From contig JAURER010000022.1 in assembly GCA_030827315.1 (NCBI GenBank), positions 1 through 46,803 on the forward strand: 46,803 bases of DNA, given 5' to 3'. Of the stretch, positions 33,403 through 42,056 are shown piece after piece (position 1 is the first letter of the stretch; the number at the start of each line of letters is the position of its first letter). The notes beneath the pieces are model-generated. The model was not told the DNA's origin, did no database searches, and worked only from the letters and a program-made list of their open reading frames with translations. Source of the DNA: Gemmatimonadota bacterium (GTDB lineage Bacteria > Gemmatimonadota > Gemmatimonadetes > Longimicrobiales > Gaopeijiaceae). Both the position numbers and the translations under genes were made by a program.

Positions 33403-34023
33403 ATGGCGCACATCCCGTACGTTCCAGACGACAGAGCTGAAGGGCTCCTCGCCGAGCTCTATCGACGCCTCCGGGGCGAAGAGGGCGTCGTGGACAATAT
33501 CCTTCGGGTCCATTCCCTGAATCCGCGGTCCCTGCAGGACCACCTGCAGATGTACGCCCACCTCATGCGCGGCCCGTCACCCCTCTCCCGCGTCCAGCGC
33601 GAGATGATCGCCGTCACCGTGAGCGCCGAGAACGACTGCTTCTACTGAGTGACGCACCACGGGGCGGGCCTCCGTAAGCTCACCGGCTCGCGCGCGCTGG
33701 CGCATGCGCTGGCCTTCGACCACCGGGCCGCGGAAGTCGGGGCCGCCGACGCGGCAATGCTTGACTACGCCGTGAGGCTGACGCGCGAGCCGGCCCGTGT
33801 ATCTTCCGCAGACGTGGAGCGGCTTCGGGCCGTGGGCTTCACGGACGCCGCGGTGCTCGACATCTGTCAGGTGACGGCGTACTACAACTACGTGAACCGG
33901 CTCGCCGACGGCCTCGGCGTGGAGCTGGAAGACTTCTGGCGCGGGGAAGAGTTGACGATGAGTCGGGAGGAGTTCGAGGAGGCGGCCGCACGCCGCCGAG
34001 CGCGTGCGGAGGCGGGCGAGTGA
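33403..34023 (+). CDS. AhpD-like peroxidase-related protein, candidate selenoprotein (TGA = Sec82)
   Basis: 206 residues if the TGA at 33646-33648 is read as Sec. Relatives in the AhpD/carboxymuconolactone-decarboxylase fold have E-x11-C-x2-C-x3-H; here Glu67, Cys79, the TGA at position 82 and His86 fit that spacing exactly, with TGA in the place of the second (peroxidatic) Cys: NDCFY-TGA-VTHHG. Both halves are in one frame and family-like (IPYVPDDRAEGLLAELY before, DAAMLDYAVRLTREPARV and ICQVTAYYNYVNRLADGLGV after). A SECIS-like hairpin follows. The stop overlaps hutH as GTGA, so the second half is translated into hutH. Alternatives: a nonsense mutation or two separate proteins (GTG follows the TGA directly). 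selA, selB, selC and selD are not in the window. Confidence 0.75.
33649..33683 (+). promoter_or_regulatory. Candidate bacterial SECIS hairpin
   Basis: Directly after the TGA, GTGA (33649-33652) pairs with TCAC (33680-33683), GC (33654-33655) with GC (33678-33679), and ACGGGG (33659-33664) with CCTCCGT's CTCCGT side (33670-33675), one G-T pair included. The apical loop is CGGGC at 33665-33669. The loop starts 16 bases after the TGA and has G in its first two bases, which fits the published bSECIS consensus. Confidence 0.6.
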
Positions 34024-35549
34024 GCGCGGTCGTGGTCGACGGCCTCAACCTGACGCTCGAGGACGTCGAGCGGGTCGCGACCGATCCTTCGGTGCGCCTC
34101 GCCCTGTCCGACGACGCTCGAGGACGCATGCGCGAGTCGCGTCAGCTCATCGAGGAGAAGGTCGCCTCCGGTCAGCCGGTGTACGGTGTGACCACGGGCT
34201 TCGGCCGCCTCGCGGACGTCGCGATCGAGCCGGAGCAGCGCACCGCGCTGCAGCACAACCTCGTCCGATCGCACGCCTCGGGCATGGGCGACCCACTCGA
34301 CCGGTCGGCCGTCAGGGCGCTCATGCTACTGCGCGCCAACACCCTGGCGCGTGGCGTCTCGGGATGCCGTACGGATCTGGTCGAACGGCTGCTGGCCCTG
34401 CTCGAGGCCGGAATCCACCCGCGCGTACCCGAGTTCGGGTCGGTCGGGGCGAGCGGTGACCTCGCCCCCCTCGCCCATGTCGCGCTCGCCCTGCTCGGCG
34501 AAGGTCTGGCCGAGAAGGACGGGGTCTGGGGCCCGGCTTCACGGTGGATGGACGAGGCCGCCATCGCGCCCCTCACCCTCGGATCGAAGGAAGGGCTGGC
34601 GCTCATTAACGGCACGCAGGCCACGACCGGCCTCGGCATCCTGGCCCTGAAGGCCGCCGAACGGGCGCTGGACACGGCCGAAGTGGCCGCGGCGATGTCC
34701 CTCGAGGCCCTGCTCGGTACGCCGGAAGCCTACCGGGCCGAGATTCACGACGCGCGCCCACACGCCGGACAGATCCGCTCGGCCGCGCTGCTGAGGGCGC
34801 TCCTCGTCGACTCCGAGATCCGTGAGTCGCACCGGGAGGGGGACAGCCGCGTCCAGGATGCGTACGCGCTTCGGTGCGTACCCCAGGTGCACGGCGCAGC
34901 CCGGCACGCGCTCGCGTACGCGCGGGGAATTCTGGAAACCGAGGCGAACAGCGCCACCGACAACCCCCTCGTCTTCGCCGAGGCGGGCGCCGTGGTGAGC
35001 GGGGGCAACTTTCACGCGCAGATCGTCGCGCAGGCCCTCGACCTCCTCGCGATCGCCGTGACCGATCTCGCGTCGATCTCGGAACGGCGCATCGAGCGCC
35101 TGCTGAACCCGGACCTCTCGATCGGCCTTCCCGCGTTCCTCTGCGCGAACCCCGGTCTGGAGAGCGGCTTCATGATCGCGCAGGTCACCGCCGTGGATCT
35201 CCTGGCCGAAGCCCGCATCCTCTCCCACCCCGCTTCGGTGGACTCGGTGACGACGAGCGCCAATCAGGAGGACCACGTCTCGATGGGGCTCGCAGCGGCC
35301 CGCAAGGCCCGCCGGGCCGTCGCGTGTCTGGAGCGCGTGCTGGCGACAGAGCTCATGTGCGCCGCCGAGGGCATCGAGTACAGACGGCCCCTGCGTGGCG
35401 GGCGCGGCGTCGAGGTCGCCTGGGAGCGGGTGCGGGCCCGTATCCCCAGACTCACGGGAGACCGCGCACTCGGGCCCGATCTCGATACCCTCACCGATCT
35501 CATCCGGATGGGAACGTTCAGCAGCATCGCCGAGGAGCTGGAATCATGA
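34020..35549 (+). CDS. hutH: Histidine ammonia-lyase
   Basis: 509 residues. It deaminates histidine to urocanate, the first step of histidine use. The MIO cofactor forms from Ala-Ser-Gly at 144-146 ([15 protein letters not shown]). Also present are [28 protein letters not shown], the catalytic Tyr/Asn region ([10 protein letters not shown]), and SATDNPLVF with SGGNFHAQ. Length is normal. GTG 34020 overlaps the AhpD-like stop as GTGA, and its own stop overlaps hutU as ATGA, so three genes form one operon. Confidence 0.97.
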   Translation: MSAVVVDGLNLTLEDVERVATDPSVRLALSDDARGRMRESRQLIEEKVASGQPVYGVTTGFGRLADVAIEPEQRTALQHNLVRSHASGMGDPLDRSAVRALMLLRANTLARGVSGCRTDLVERLLALLEAGIHPRVPEFGSVGASGDLAPLAHVALALLGEGLAEKDGVWGPASRWMDEAAIAPLTLGSKEGLALINGTQATTGLGILALKAAERALDTAEVAAAMSLEALLGTPEAYRAEIHDARPHAGQIRSAALLRALLVDSEIRESHREGDSRVQDAYALRCVPQVHGAARHALAYARGILETEANSATDNPLVFAEAGAVVSGGNFHAQIVAQALDLLAIAVTDLASISERRIERLLNPDLSIGLPAFLCANPGLESGFMIAQVTAVDLLAEARILSHPASVDSVTTSANQEDHVSMGLAAARKARRAVACLERVLATELMCAAEGIEYRRPLRGGRGVEVAWERVRARIPRLTGDRALGPDLDTLTDLIRMGTFSSIAEELES

Positions 35550-37219
35550 CGACAGACACGATCGCGGCACCGGGCCGGACCGTCCGGGCCCCGCACGGCA
35601 CGGAGCGCAGCTGCAAGGGATGGACGCAGGAGGCCGCCCTGCGGATGCTCATGAACAACCTCGACCCCGACGTCGCCGAACATCCGGACCGGCTCATCGT
35701 CTACGGCGGAACCGGGAAGGCCGCGCGAAGCTGGGAGGCGTTCGATGCCATCGTCCGGTCGCTGCGCGACCTTGAGAACGACGAGACACTCCTCGTCCAG
35801 TCGGGCAAGCCGGTGGGGATCTTCCGGACCCACGAGCATGCCCCCCGGGTCCTCATCGCGAACTCCAACCTGGTGGGGCGCTGGGCCACGTGGGACCACT
35901 TCCACGAGCTCGAGCGGCGCGGGCTCATGATGTACGGCCAGATGACTGCGGGCTCCTGGATCTACATCGGGACCCAGGGGATCCTGCAGGGGACGTACGA
36001 AACGTTCGGCGCCATGGCCCGGAGGCACTTCGGCGGCACGCTCCGCGGCCGCTGGGTTCTGACCGGCGGCATGGGCGGCATGGGCGGGGCCCAGCCGCTC
36101 GCGACGACCATGAACGAGGGCGTCATGCTTTGCGTCGAGGTCGACGAGTCCCGTATACGGCGCCGGCTCGACACGCGCTACTGCGACCGGATGACGCACG
36201 ATCTCGACGAGGCGCTCTCCTGGGTCCGCGAGGCCACCGCCGCCGGGGAGGCGGTGTCGATCGGGCTCGTAGGCAACTGCGCCGACGTGCTTCCGGAGCT
36301 CGTGCGCCGGGGCGTGACTCCCGACATCGTGACGGACCAGACGTCGGCGCACGATCCGCTCCACGGGTACGTGCCCGCGGGCATGTCGCTGGCCGAAGCG
36401 GCCGACCTCCGCGCCTCGGACGCCGCGGAGTACGTACGCCGCTCGATGGGGTCGATGCGTGCGCACTGCGAAGCGATCGTCGCGATGCAGGGCGCGGGCG
36501 CGGTGGCGGTCGACTACGGCAACAACCTGCGCGGGTACGCGCAGGACGCTGGATTCGAGGGGGCGTTCTCGTACCCGGGCTTCGTGCCCGCGTACATCCG
36601 GGACCTGTTCTGCGAAGGGAAAGGGCCATTCCGCTGGGCCGCTCTGTCCGGTGACCCGAAGGACATACACCGCACGGACGAGCTCGTTCTGGAGATGTTC
36701 CCGGAAGACGAGCATCTCTGCCGATGGATCCGCATGGCGCACGAGAAGGTCGCGTTCCAGGGCCTCCCCTCCCGCATCTGCTGGCTGGGGCAGGGCGCTC
36801 GCGCCCGCTTCGGGCTGGCTCTCAACGAGCTCGTGGCATCCGGCGAGCTCCGTGCCCCGATCGTCATCGGGCGCGACCACCTCGACACCGGCTCTGTGGC
36901 GTCTCCCAACCGAGAGACCGAGTCGATGAAAGACGGCACCGACGCGGTGGCCGACTGGCCCATCCTGAACGCACTGGTGAACACGGCCTCCGGGGCGAGC
37001 TGGGTGTCGTTCCACCACGGCGGTGGGGTGGGCATCGGGAACTCGCTGCATGCAGGGCAGGTGATCGTCGCCGACGGCACGCCGGAGATGGCCAGACGTC
37101 TCGAACGGGTACTCACGAACGACCCCGGTATGGGGGTGATCCGGCACGCGGACGCGGGATACGACATCGCACGGGAGACGGCGCGTCGGGAGGGGATCCA
37201 GATTCCGATGGACGACTAG
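35546..37219 (+). CDS. hutU: Urocanate hydratase
   Basis: 557 residues. It converts urocanate to imidazolonepropionate with tightly bound NAD. Seen: [31 protein letters not shown] at the start, [27 protein letters not shown], the glycine-rich [43 protein letters not shown], the catalytic Cys in [14 protein letters not shown], and [22 protein letters not shown] overlap with hutH. It converges with hutF across 42 bases, which hold a GC-rich partial hairpin. Confidence 0.97.
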   Translation: MTTDTIAAPGRTVRAPHGTERSCKGWTQEAALRMLMNNLDPDVAEHPDRLIVYGGTGKAARSWEAFDAIVRSLRDLENDETLLVQSGKPVGIFRTHEHAPRVLIANSNLVGRWATWDHFHELERRGLMMYGQMTAGSWIYIGTQGILQGTYETFGAMARRHFGGTLRGRWVLTGGMGGMGGAQPLATTMNEGVMLCVEVDESRIRRRLDTRYCDRMTHDLDEALSWVREATAAGEAVSIGLVGNCADVLPELVRRGVTPDIVTDQTSAHDPLHGYVPAGMSLAEAADLRASDAAEYVRRSMGSMRAHCEAIVAMQGAGAVAVDYGNNLRGYAQDAGFEGAFSYPGFVPAYIRDLFCEGKGPFRWAALSGDPKDIHRTDELVLEMFPEDEHLCRWIRMAHEKVAFQGLPSRICWLGQGARARFGLALNELVASGELRAPIVIGRDHLDTGSVASPNRETESMKDGTDAVADWPILNALVNTASGASWVSFHHGGGVGIGNSLHAGQVIVADGTPEMARRLERVLTNDPGMGVIRHADAGYDIARETARREGIQIPMDD

Positions 37220-37261
37220 GGCGGACGAGTTCGAGCGCGCCGGCCGGCTCGTTCCGGCTTC

Positions 37262-38665
37262 TCAGTCCTCGAGTTCGAGCGCCAGTTGGGGCGTGTCCGC
37301 GCCCAGCGCCCGCGCGACCAGGGCATACGCCTCGGCCACTGCGCCCTCACGCACGTGGCGCCCGTCCCGGACGACGTGCGTTCCACCGACGAGGACGTCC
37401 GATACCGGTGAGTCGTCGCCCGAAAAGACCCAGGAGTCGAGAAGATCGTCGCCCGAACGCCCGACGAGGCTCGCGTGGCTCGGGTCCAGAACGACGATGT
37501 CGCCGCGGTAGCCGGGAGCGAGCCGTCCGATCCGACGGCCACAGGCGCGCGCACCTCCGCTCCAGGCGTGATCCAGGAGCACTCGCCCGGTCGAGCGCGC
37601 CTTGGGCCCCGCCGCGACGTTGCGGGTCCGCGTGGCCAGCCGCTGCGCGTACTCGAGCATACGCACTTCCCCCACCGGCGACCGACCGACGTGGGAATCC
37701 GTCCCGATGGCCCACGCGCCGCCCGCGTCCCTGTACTCGGCGTACGGGAAGAGGCCGTCGCCGAGGTTCGCCTCGGTGGTAGGGCAGAGGCCCACGACCG
37801 CGCCGGTACGTGCGATGCCTCGAACCTCCGTGGAATCGACGTGCGTCGCGTGGATCAGACACCACGACGAATCCACCGGAGCGTGATCCAGAAGCCACTC
37901 GACCGGGCGGGCACCCGACCACGCCAGACACGCATCGACTTCGCGCGTCTGCTCGGCGACATGGATGTGAATCGGGATCTCGGGGTCCATCGCCCGCGCG
38001 GCGTCGACCGCCACCGAGAGATCCGCGGGCGTCACCGCGCGGAGCGAATGCAGGGCGAGGCCCACGCGCACGGTTCCCGCGGCCGCGCCCGCCCCGAGCA
38101 CCGCGACGTCGCCCACGAGTTCCTCGACCGAGGCGGTGAAACGCTTCTGCCCGGCCACCGGCGGCTGGCCGCCGAAGTCCGACGCTCGATAGAGCGTGGG
38201 CAGGATCGTGAGGCCGACGCCCGCCGTCTCGCCCGCGGAGAGGATCCGGCGCCCCATCTCGACGGGGTCGTCATAGGGACGCCCGGTCGGGTCGTTGCGG
38301 AGGTAGTGGAACTCGGCGATCGACGTGAACCCGTGACGCACCAGCTCCGTGTACAGGCGAGCCGCGATGGCCTCGACGGCCGGTGGGTCGAGCTTCTCGA
38401 GGAAGCCGTACATGCGCTCGCGCCACGTCCAGAACGTGTCCCCGGTCGGCGAGCCCCGCTCTGTGAGCCCCGCCATGGCGCGCTGGAAGGCGTGCGAGTG
38501 GACGTTGGGCACCCCGGGCACGGCGACACCCGGCACGTGCCGAGCGCCCTGCGGGGTCGTCTCGGTCCGCACCGACGTGATCCAGCCACCCGCGTCGACG
38601 GCGATGCGCACGTCGCGTTCCCAGTTTCCCGAGAGAAAGGCGGAGTCGAAGAAGAGGTCGGGCAT
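37262..38665 (-). CDS. hutF: Formimidoylglutamate deiminase
   Basis: 467 residues. HutF turns N-formimidoyl-glutamate into N-formylglutamate and ammonia, so this organism likely uses the five-step route that ends with HutG. Amidohydrolase marks: PNVHSHAFQRAMAGL (H-x-H), HIHVAEQTREVDAC, CLIHATHVD, PTTEANLGDGLF and AIGTDSHVGRSP (the Asp). The start at ATG 38665 (MPDLFFDSAFLSG) is chosen, as the longer frame adds an unlikely basic stretch. It is read divergently from hutI across 66 bases. Confidence 0.95.
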   Translation of the reverse strand: MPDLFFDSAFLSGNWERDVRIAVDAGGWITSVRTETTPQGARHVPGVAVPGVPNVHSHAFQRAMAGLTERGSPTGDTFWTWRERMYGFLEKLDPPAVEAIAARLYTELVRHGFTSIAEFHYLRNDPTGRPYDDPVEMGRRILSAGETAGVGLTILPTLYRASDFGGQPPVAGQKRFTASVEELVGDVAVLGAGAAAGTVRVGLALHSLRAVTPADLSVAVDAARAMDPEIPIHIHVAEQTREVDACLAWSGARPVEWLLDHAPVDSSWCLIHATHVDSTEVRGIARTGAVVGLCPTTEANLGDGLFPYAEYRDAGGAWAIGTDSHVGRSPVGEVRMLEYAQRLATRTRNVAAGPKARSTGRVLLDHAWSGGARACGRRIGRLAPGYRGDIVVLDPSHASLVGRSGDDLLDSWVFSGDDSPVSDVLVGGTHVVRDGRHVREGAVAEAYALVARALGADTPQLALELED

Positions 38666-38731
38666 CGGCACGGAGTGTAGATTGGTCAGGAACCCACGGC
38701 AACGCCGACCCACGCACACCGGAGGACTTCA

Positions 38732-39973
38732 CTGGACGCCTGTGATCTCCTGATCCGAAACGGACACGTCGCCACCATGGTCGAGCGTGCCGACGACCCC
38801 TGGGGCGCCATTCGTGACGCCGTCGTGGCCGTATCCGACGGCTTCGTCCGGTGGGTCGGACCCGAGGTCGACGCGCCGGCGAGACTGCTGACCTCGGCCA
38901 CCCGTACCCTGGATCTCCGGGGAGGGTGGGTCACGCCCGGACTCGTCGACGCCCACACGCACCTGGTTTTCGGCGGCAACCGGGCCGACGAGTGGGAGCG
39001 CCGGCTGCAGGGCGCCACGTACGAGGAGATCGCCCGGGCCGGCGGTGGCATCCTCTCGACGGTGCGGGCCACCCGGGCGGCCGATCGGGAAAGTCTCCTC
39101 GCCTCGGCTGAGGACCGTCTCACGACCCTGGTCGACCACGGATGCACGACGGTGGAAATCAAGTCGGGCTACGGCCTGGACCTCGCGACGGAGTTGCGAA
39201 TGCTCTCCGTGGCTCGCGACGCGGGCGCCCGGGCCGGGGTCACGGTCTCCACGACCCTCCTGGGCGCTCACGCGCTGCCACCGGAGTACCGGGACGACCG
39301 CGCATCGTACCTCGACCTCGTGTGTCGCGAGATGATTCCGGAGGCGGCACGCCTGGGCCTGGCCGACGCGGTGGACGCGTTCTGCGAGGGGATCGCCTTT
39401 ACGCCTGCCGAGTGCGCGCGGGTTCTCGAGACCGCCGCGGCCCACGGACTCGCGGCGCGACTCCACGCCGATCAGCTGTCCGACGGCGGCGGTGCGGCGC
39501 TCGCGGCCCGGCTCGGCGCGCGTTCGGCAGACCATCTCGAGCACACCTCGCTCGCGGGCGTGGAGGCGATGGCGGAGGCGAACACGGCGGCGGTGCTCCT
39601 GCCCGGAGCGTACCACTTCCTTGGCGAGACGCAGCGGCCACCCGTCGGGGCATTCCGCTCGGCCGGGGTGCCGATGGTCGTCGCCACGGATCTGAATCCC
39701 GGTTCGTCACCCCTCGGGTCGCCGCTCCTGGCCCTCAACTTCGCGTGCGTTCTCTTCGGTCTCACGCCTGCCGAGGCCGTGGCCGGCATGACGCGTGCGG
39801 CCGCGCCCGTACTGGGCCTCGAGGACCGGGGAAGGGTGGTCCCGGGTGCGCGGGCCGACCTGGCCTGCTGGGCGGTCCGGACCCCGGCGGAACTTTGCTA
39901 CTGGATGGGCGTCAACCCCGTCACCGCCGTGGTGGCCGGAGGCGAGGTGGTGCGCGGCGCGGCGGACGGATGA
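38732..39973 (+). CDS. hutI: Imidazolonepropionase
   Basis: HutI opens the ring of imidazolonepropionate to formimidoylglutamate. Marks: GLVDAHTHLVFGGNRADEW (H-x-H), ARAGGGILSTVRATR, VEIKSGYGLD, TLLGAHALPPEYR, LHADQLSDGGG, DHLEHTS and ATDLNPGSSPLGS (Asp). The start needs care: the family N-terminus (a D-L-L-I-R-N-G stretch) lies upstream of ATG 38777 in the same frame, with no in-frame ATG or GTG. CTG 38732 stands 6 bases after GGAGG (38721-38725) and gives LDACDLLIRNGHVATM, a normal N-terminus (413 aa). ATG 38777 would cut off the first strand. A TAGATTGG at 38678 may be its -10. Confidence 0.93.
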   Translation: MDACDLLIRNGHVATMVERADDPWGAIRDAVVAVSDGFVRWVGPEVDAPARLLTSATRTLDLRGGWVTPGLVDAHTHLVFGGNRADEWERRLQGATYEEIARAGGGILSTVRATRAADRESLLASAEDRLTTLVDHGCTTVEIKSGYGLDLATELRMLSVARDAGARAGVTVSTTLLGAHALPPEYRDDRASYLDLVCREMIPEAARLGLADAVDAFCEGIAFTPAECARVLETAAAHGLAARLHADQLSDGGGAALAARLGARSADHLEHTSLAGVEAMAEANTAAVLLPGAYHFLGETQRPPVGAFRSAGVPMVVATDLNPGSSPLGSPLLALNFACVLFGLTPAEAVAGMTRAAAPVLGLEDRGRVVPGARADLACWAVRTPAELCYWMGVNPVTAVVAGGEVVRGAADG

Positions 39974-39991
39974 CGACGAAGCTCGGCTCTG

Positions 39992-41524
39992 CTACAGCCC
40001 TCCCGGCCGGCGCCGCACCGGGGCCGACGGGCGAGCGGGCGGCCCGGAAGGACGGGCAGGAGCCCGCGATCCCGCGCTCGGCTGCGAGCGGGGTGCCGTT
40101 CGTGCGGGGTCCGCTCCGGACGCGCCCGATCTCGTAGCGGGTCGGGCATCGCCGCGGGGCGGTCCCGAACGTGACGAAGGGGCGGGGCGGGCCTGGGTTG
40201 CGCCGCGGGAAGGAGCGGCCGACGGACGTGCCCGCGCGGCGGGAGTCTGCCCCGCGCGGGCCGGCGGCGCCTCGCGCACGCCGGAGCCCGGGGCCGTCCG
40301 GGCTCGGCTTGGGGCGCGAGACGGAGCGGGCGTGGCACCCGGGTTCGACCGCGGAGCCGCCCGCGTCGCCTCCGAGGGCAGGCCCGCCGGAGCGCCCGAA
40401 CGCACCGAAGTCGGACGACGACTGAGCGTGGCCCGCCCCCGATCGGGCGCCGGCGGGGCGTCCGTGGCCCTTCCCCTCGTCGCGGGGCGCTCCTGAGAGG
40501 GACCTGCGACGGGGTTCCCCCTCACCTCCGCGCTCGGTGACCGAGACGACCCGGACCGGGCACTCGGCGCGGGGGGCGATCGCTTGAGGACGGAGGCGGG
40601 TCGGGTGGCGGGGGATCCCCGTGTGGTGCTCTCGACCGCCACGGGTCGGCGACCGACGGTGGGCCTGCGCGCGTCACCCGCCACGGGTGCGTCGGCGCGC
40701 CCCCCCGCGCGTACGCCGGAGCGCGACGACGGGGCTCCCGGAGCGGTGGCCCGTCCTGCGCTGGTGGTCGGCCCCACGGCGGGCGCCCGGCGATTCACCG
40801 ACGAGACGCCGTTGGGGCGGCCGTTCGCGGCTTCCGCGATCTGCGCCCTCGACGGGGCCGCGGGCCCGGCCGTGGGCCGCCGCTGGGCCGTGCGCCCGGT
40901 GGCCGAACCCCCGGGTCTCTCCTTGTATCGGGCGTCGCTCCCGTCGTAGTGCGGCGTGGCGTACACCCGGCTGAAGTGCCGGGGTGCGTAGGCGTAGTAG
41001 TAGCCTCCGCGGCTCCAGCCTCGAGCGTAGTGCCCGTCGGAGTACCCGTTCCAGTACCCGTTCCAGTACGACCCCCAGGGGTCATACGCCCAGTACGGGC
41101 CCCACGGCTCCCAGAAGGGGTCCCCGACGTACGCGAAGCGGGACGGCACCGGACGGAAGACGCCCCATCCCCGGTAGCTCCAGGAGTACGGGTGATAGGC
41201 TGGGTAGTACGACGCGGTCACGACGCACGCGGCGTGGTACCCGTAGTCGTAGTCCCAGCAGCTGGCCGAGCCGTGGACGCGGCTCGAGTAGATGCCGTAC
41301 CCGTCGTAGCCACCGTACGCGTAGCCGGGGTGCGCGCTCCCGAAGGAGGCACCGACGAAGACCGACCCGGCGTCGTAGGCCAGCGCGCCGACGCCGAGCG
41401 AGACGCCCGTGAAGAGCGGCCCCGTGGAGAAGCCGAGCGAAAGGCTCGACTGCCCCCGCACTCCGACGGCCCCGACCGTCGCCAGGGTCGCGAGAACCAG
41501 AGTCGCTCGGGCTGCGCTACGCAC
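39992..41524 (-). CDS. Secreted repeat-rich protein of unknown function
   Basis: 510 residues from GTG 41524, chosen since GGAGG lies 5 bases before it and the product then begins with the signal peptide (ATLVLATLATVGAVGVRG-Q). The first 200 mature residues are rich in Tyr, Trp, Gly and Pro, with short repeats (GYAYGGYDGYG, WEPWGPYWAYDPW, YWNGYWNGYSDGHYARGW) like surface or adhesive proteins. The rest is a low-complexity Pro/Ala/Arg/Ser tail with many P-A/R-P and RP-x-x-x-R-P turns, surely disordered and very basic, perhaps binding polysaccharide or nucleic acid. No family is recognised. Confidence 0.7.
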   Translation of the reverse strand: MRSAARATLVLATLATVGAVGVRGQSSLSLGFSTGPLFTGVSLGVGALAYDAGSVFVGASFGSAHPGYAYGGYDGYGIYSSRVHGSASCWDYDYGYHAACVVTASYYPAYHPYSWSYRGWGVFRPVPSRFAYVGDPFWEPWGPYWAYDPWGSYWNGYWNGYSDGHYARGWSRGGYYYAYAPRHFSRVYATPHYDGSDARYKERPGGSATGRTAQRRPTAGPAAPSRAQIAEAANGRPNGVSSVNRRAPAVGPTTSAGRATAPGAPSSRSGVRAGGRADAPVAGDARRPTVGRRPVAVESTTRGSPATRPASVLKRSPPAPSARSGSSRSPSAEVRGNPVAGPSQERPATRGRATDAPPAPDRGRATLSRRPTSVRSGAPAGLPSEATRAAPRSNPGATPAPSRAPSRARTAPGSGVREAPPARAGQTPAARARPSAAPSRGATQARPAPSSRSGPPRGDARPATRSGASGADPARTAPRSQPSAGSRAPARPSGPPARPSAPVRRRPGGL

Positions 41525-41604
41525 GGTATCCTCCTTCGCTGAGTCTGCCCGCGGGAGGTGCACGACGCGTGCCAGCCCGGCACGAGATCCACATCCCTAT
41601 GCTT

Positions 41605-41634
41605 ATCATATAGTTACGAATGTCCGTCTCAGAA
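41605..41634 (-). promoter_or_regulatory. Possible promoter of the repeat-rich protein gene
   Basis: On the minus strand TTCTGA (41634-41629), 18 bases, then TATGAT (41610-41605), about 80 bases before GTG 41524. It is the most AT-rich patch of the gap. Confidence 0.35.
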
Positions 41635-41650
41635 TTCGCGTAAGGTGAAC

Positions 41651-41812
41651 GGTGTCCAGCGCGTGAGACAGCGGACACCGGAGTGGACACTCCGCAGCCG
41701 CTAGCGACGCGCCGGGTCGCCGCGGCGACGCGGCCTTCAAAGCCGGTCGCGATGTGCGATCGGGGGCGCTCGGCGCGAGCCGGAAGCGGGCTCGCGGCAC
41801 CGTCTGCCGCGA
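41651..41812. repeat. Cluster of inverted repeats in the gap before rho
   Basis: In the 532-base gap 41525-42056, which has no credible gene, three perfect inverted repeats occur: GGTGTCC (41651-41657)/GGACACC (41673-41679), GGAGT (41680-41684)/ACTCC (41689-41693), and CTCGCGGCA (41790-41798)/TGCCGCGAG (41804-41812) with a 5-base loop. None has a T-run. They could fold in a rho leader RNA or mark protein sites. Confidence 0.5.
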
Positions 41813-42056
41813 GGGTGCCCGGAGCGCGCCAGCGGGTGCTCCAGGTACCCGCCATACAAGGTCCGGTTGGAGAAGCGTCTTGATCCGCGCCGGTGTTCGT
41901 GGGAGATTGTTGCAGTCCAGCCGACGTGGCAGTCGCCCTCGGCCCGGCGCGCCCCTCCGGCCCGCCGATCGGATAAGACCACGATCAGTCCGTTCGTGGA
42001 ATCATCTCCCGACGGGCGCCGCGGTGTTCTCGTGAACCGGCCGCCGGCCCGTCCAA

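Noticed and set aside
33307-33648. A complete 113-codon gene ending at the TGA, separate from a second gene at 33649
   Set aside because: The two pieces together match one family member in one frame with the active site split exactly at the TGA; the extra N-terminus before ATG 33403 is not family-like.
35264-37147. 627-codon minus-strand frame
   Set aside because: Antisense to hutU; no recognisable motif.
40171-40949. Plus-strand frames rich in Arg/Pro/Ala
   Set aside because: Antisense to the low-complexity tail of the secreted repeat protein, whose strand has the signal peptide and ribosome site.
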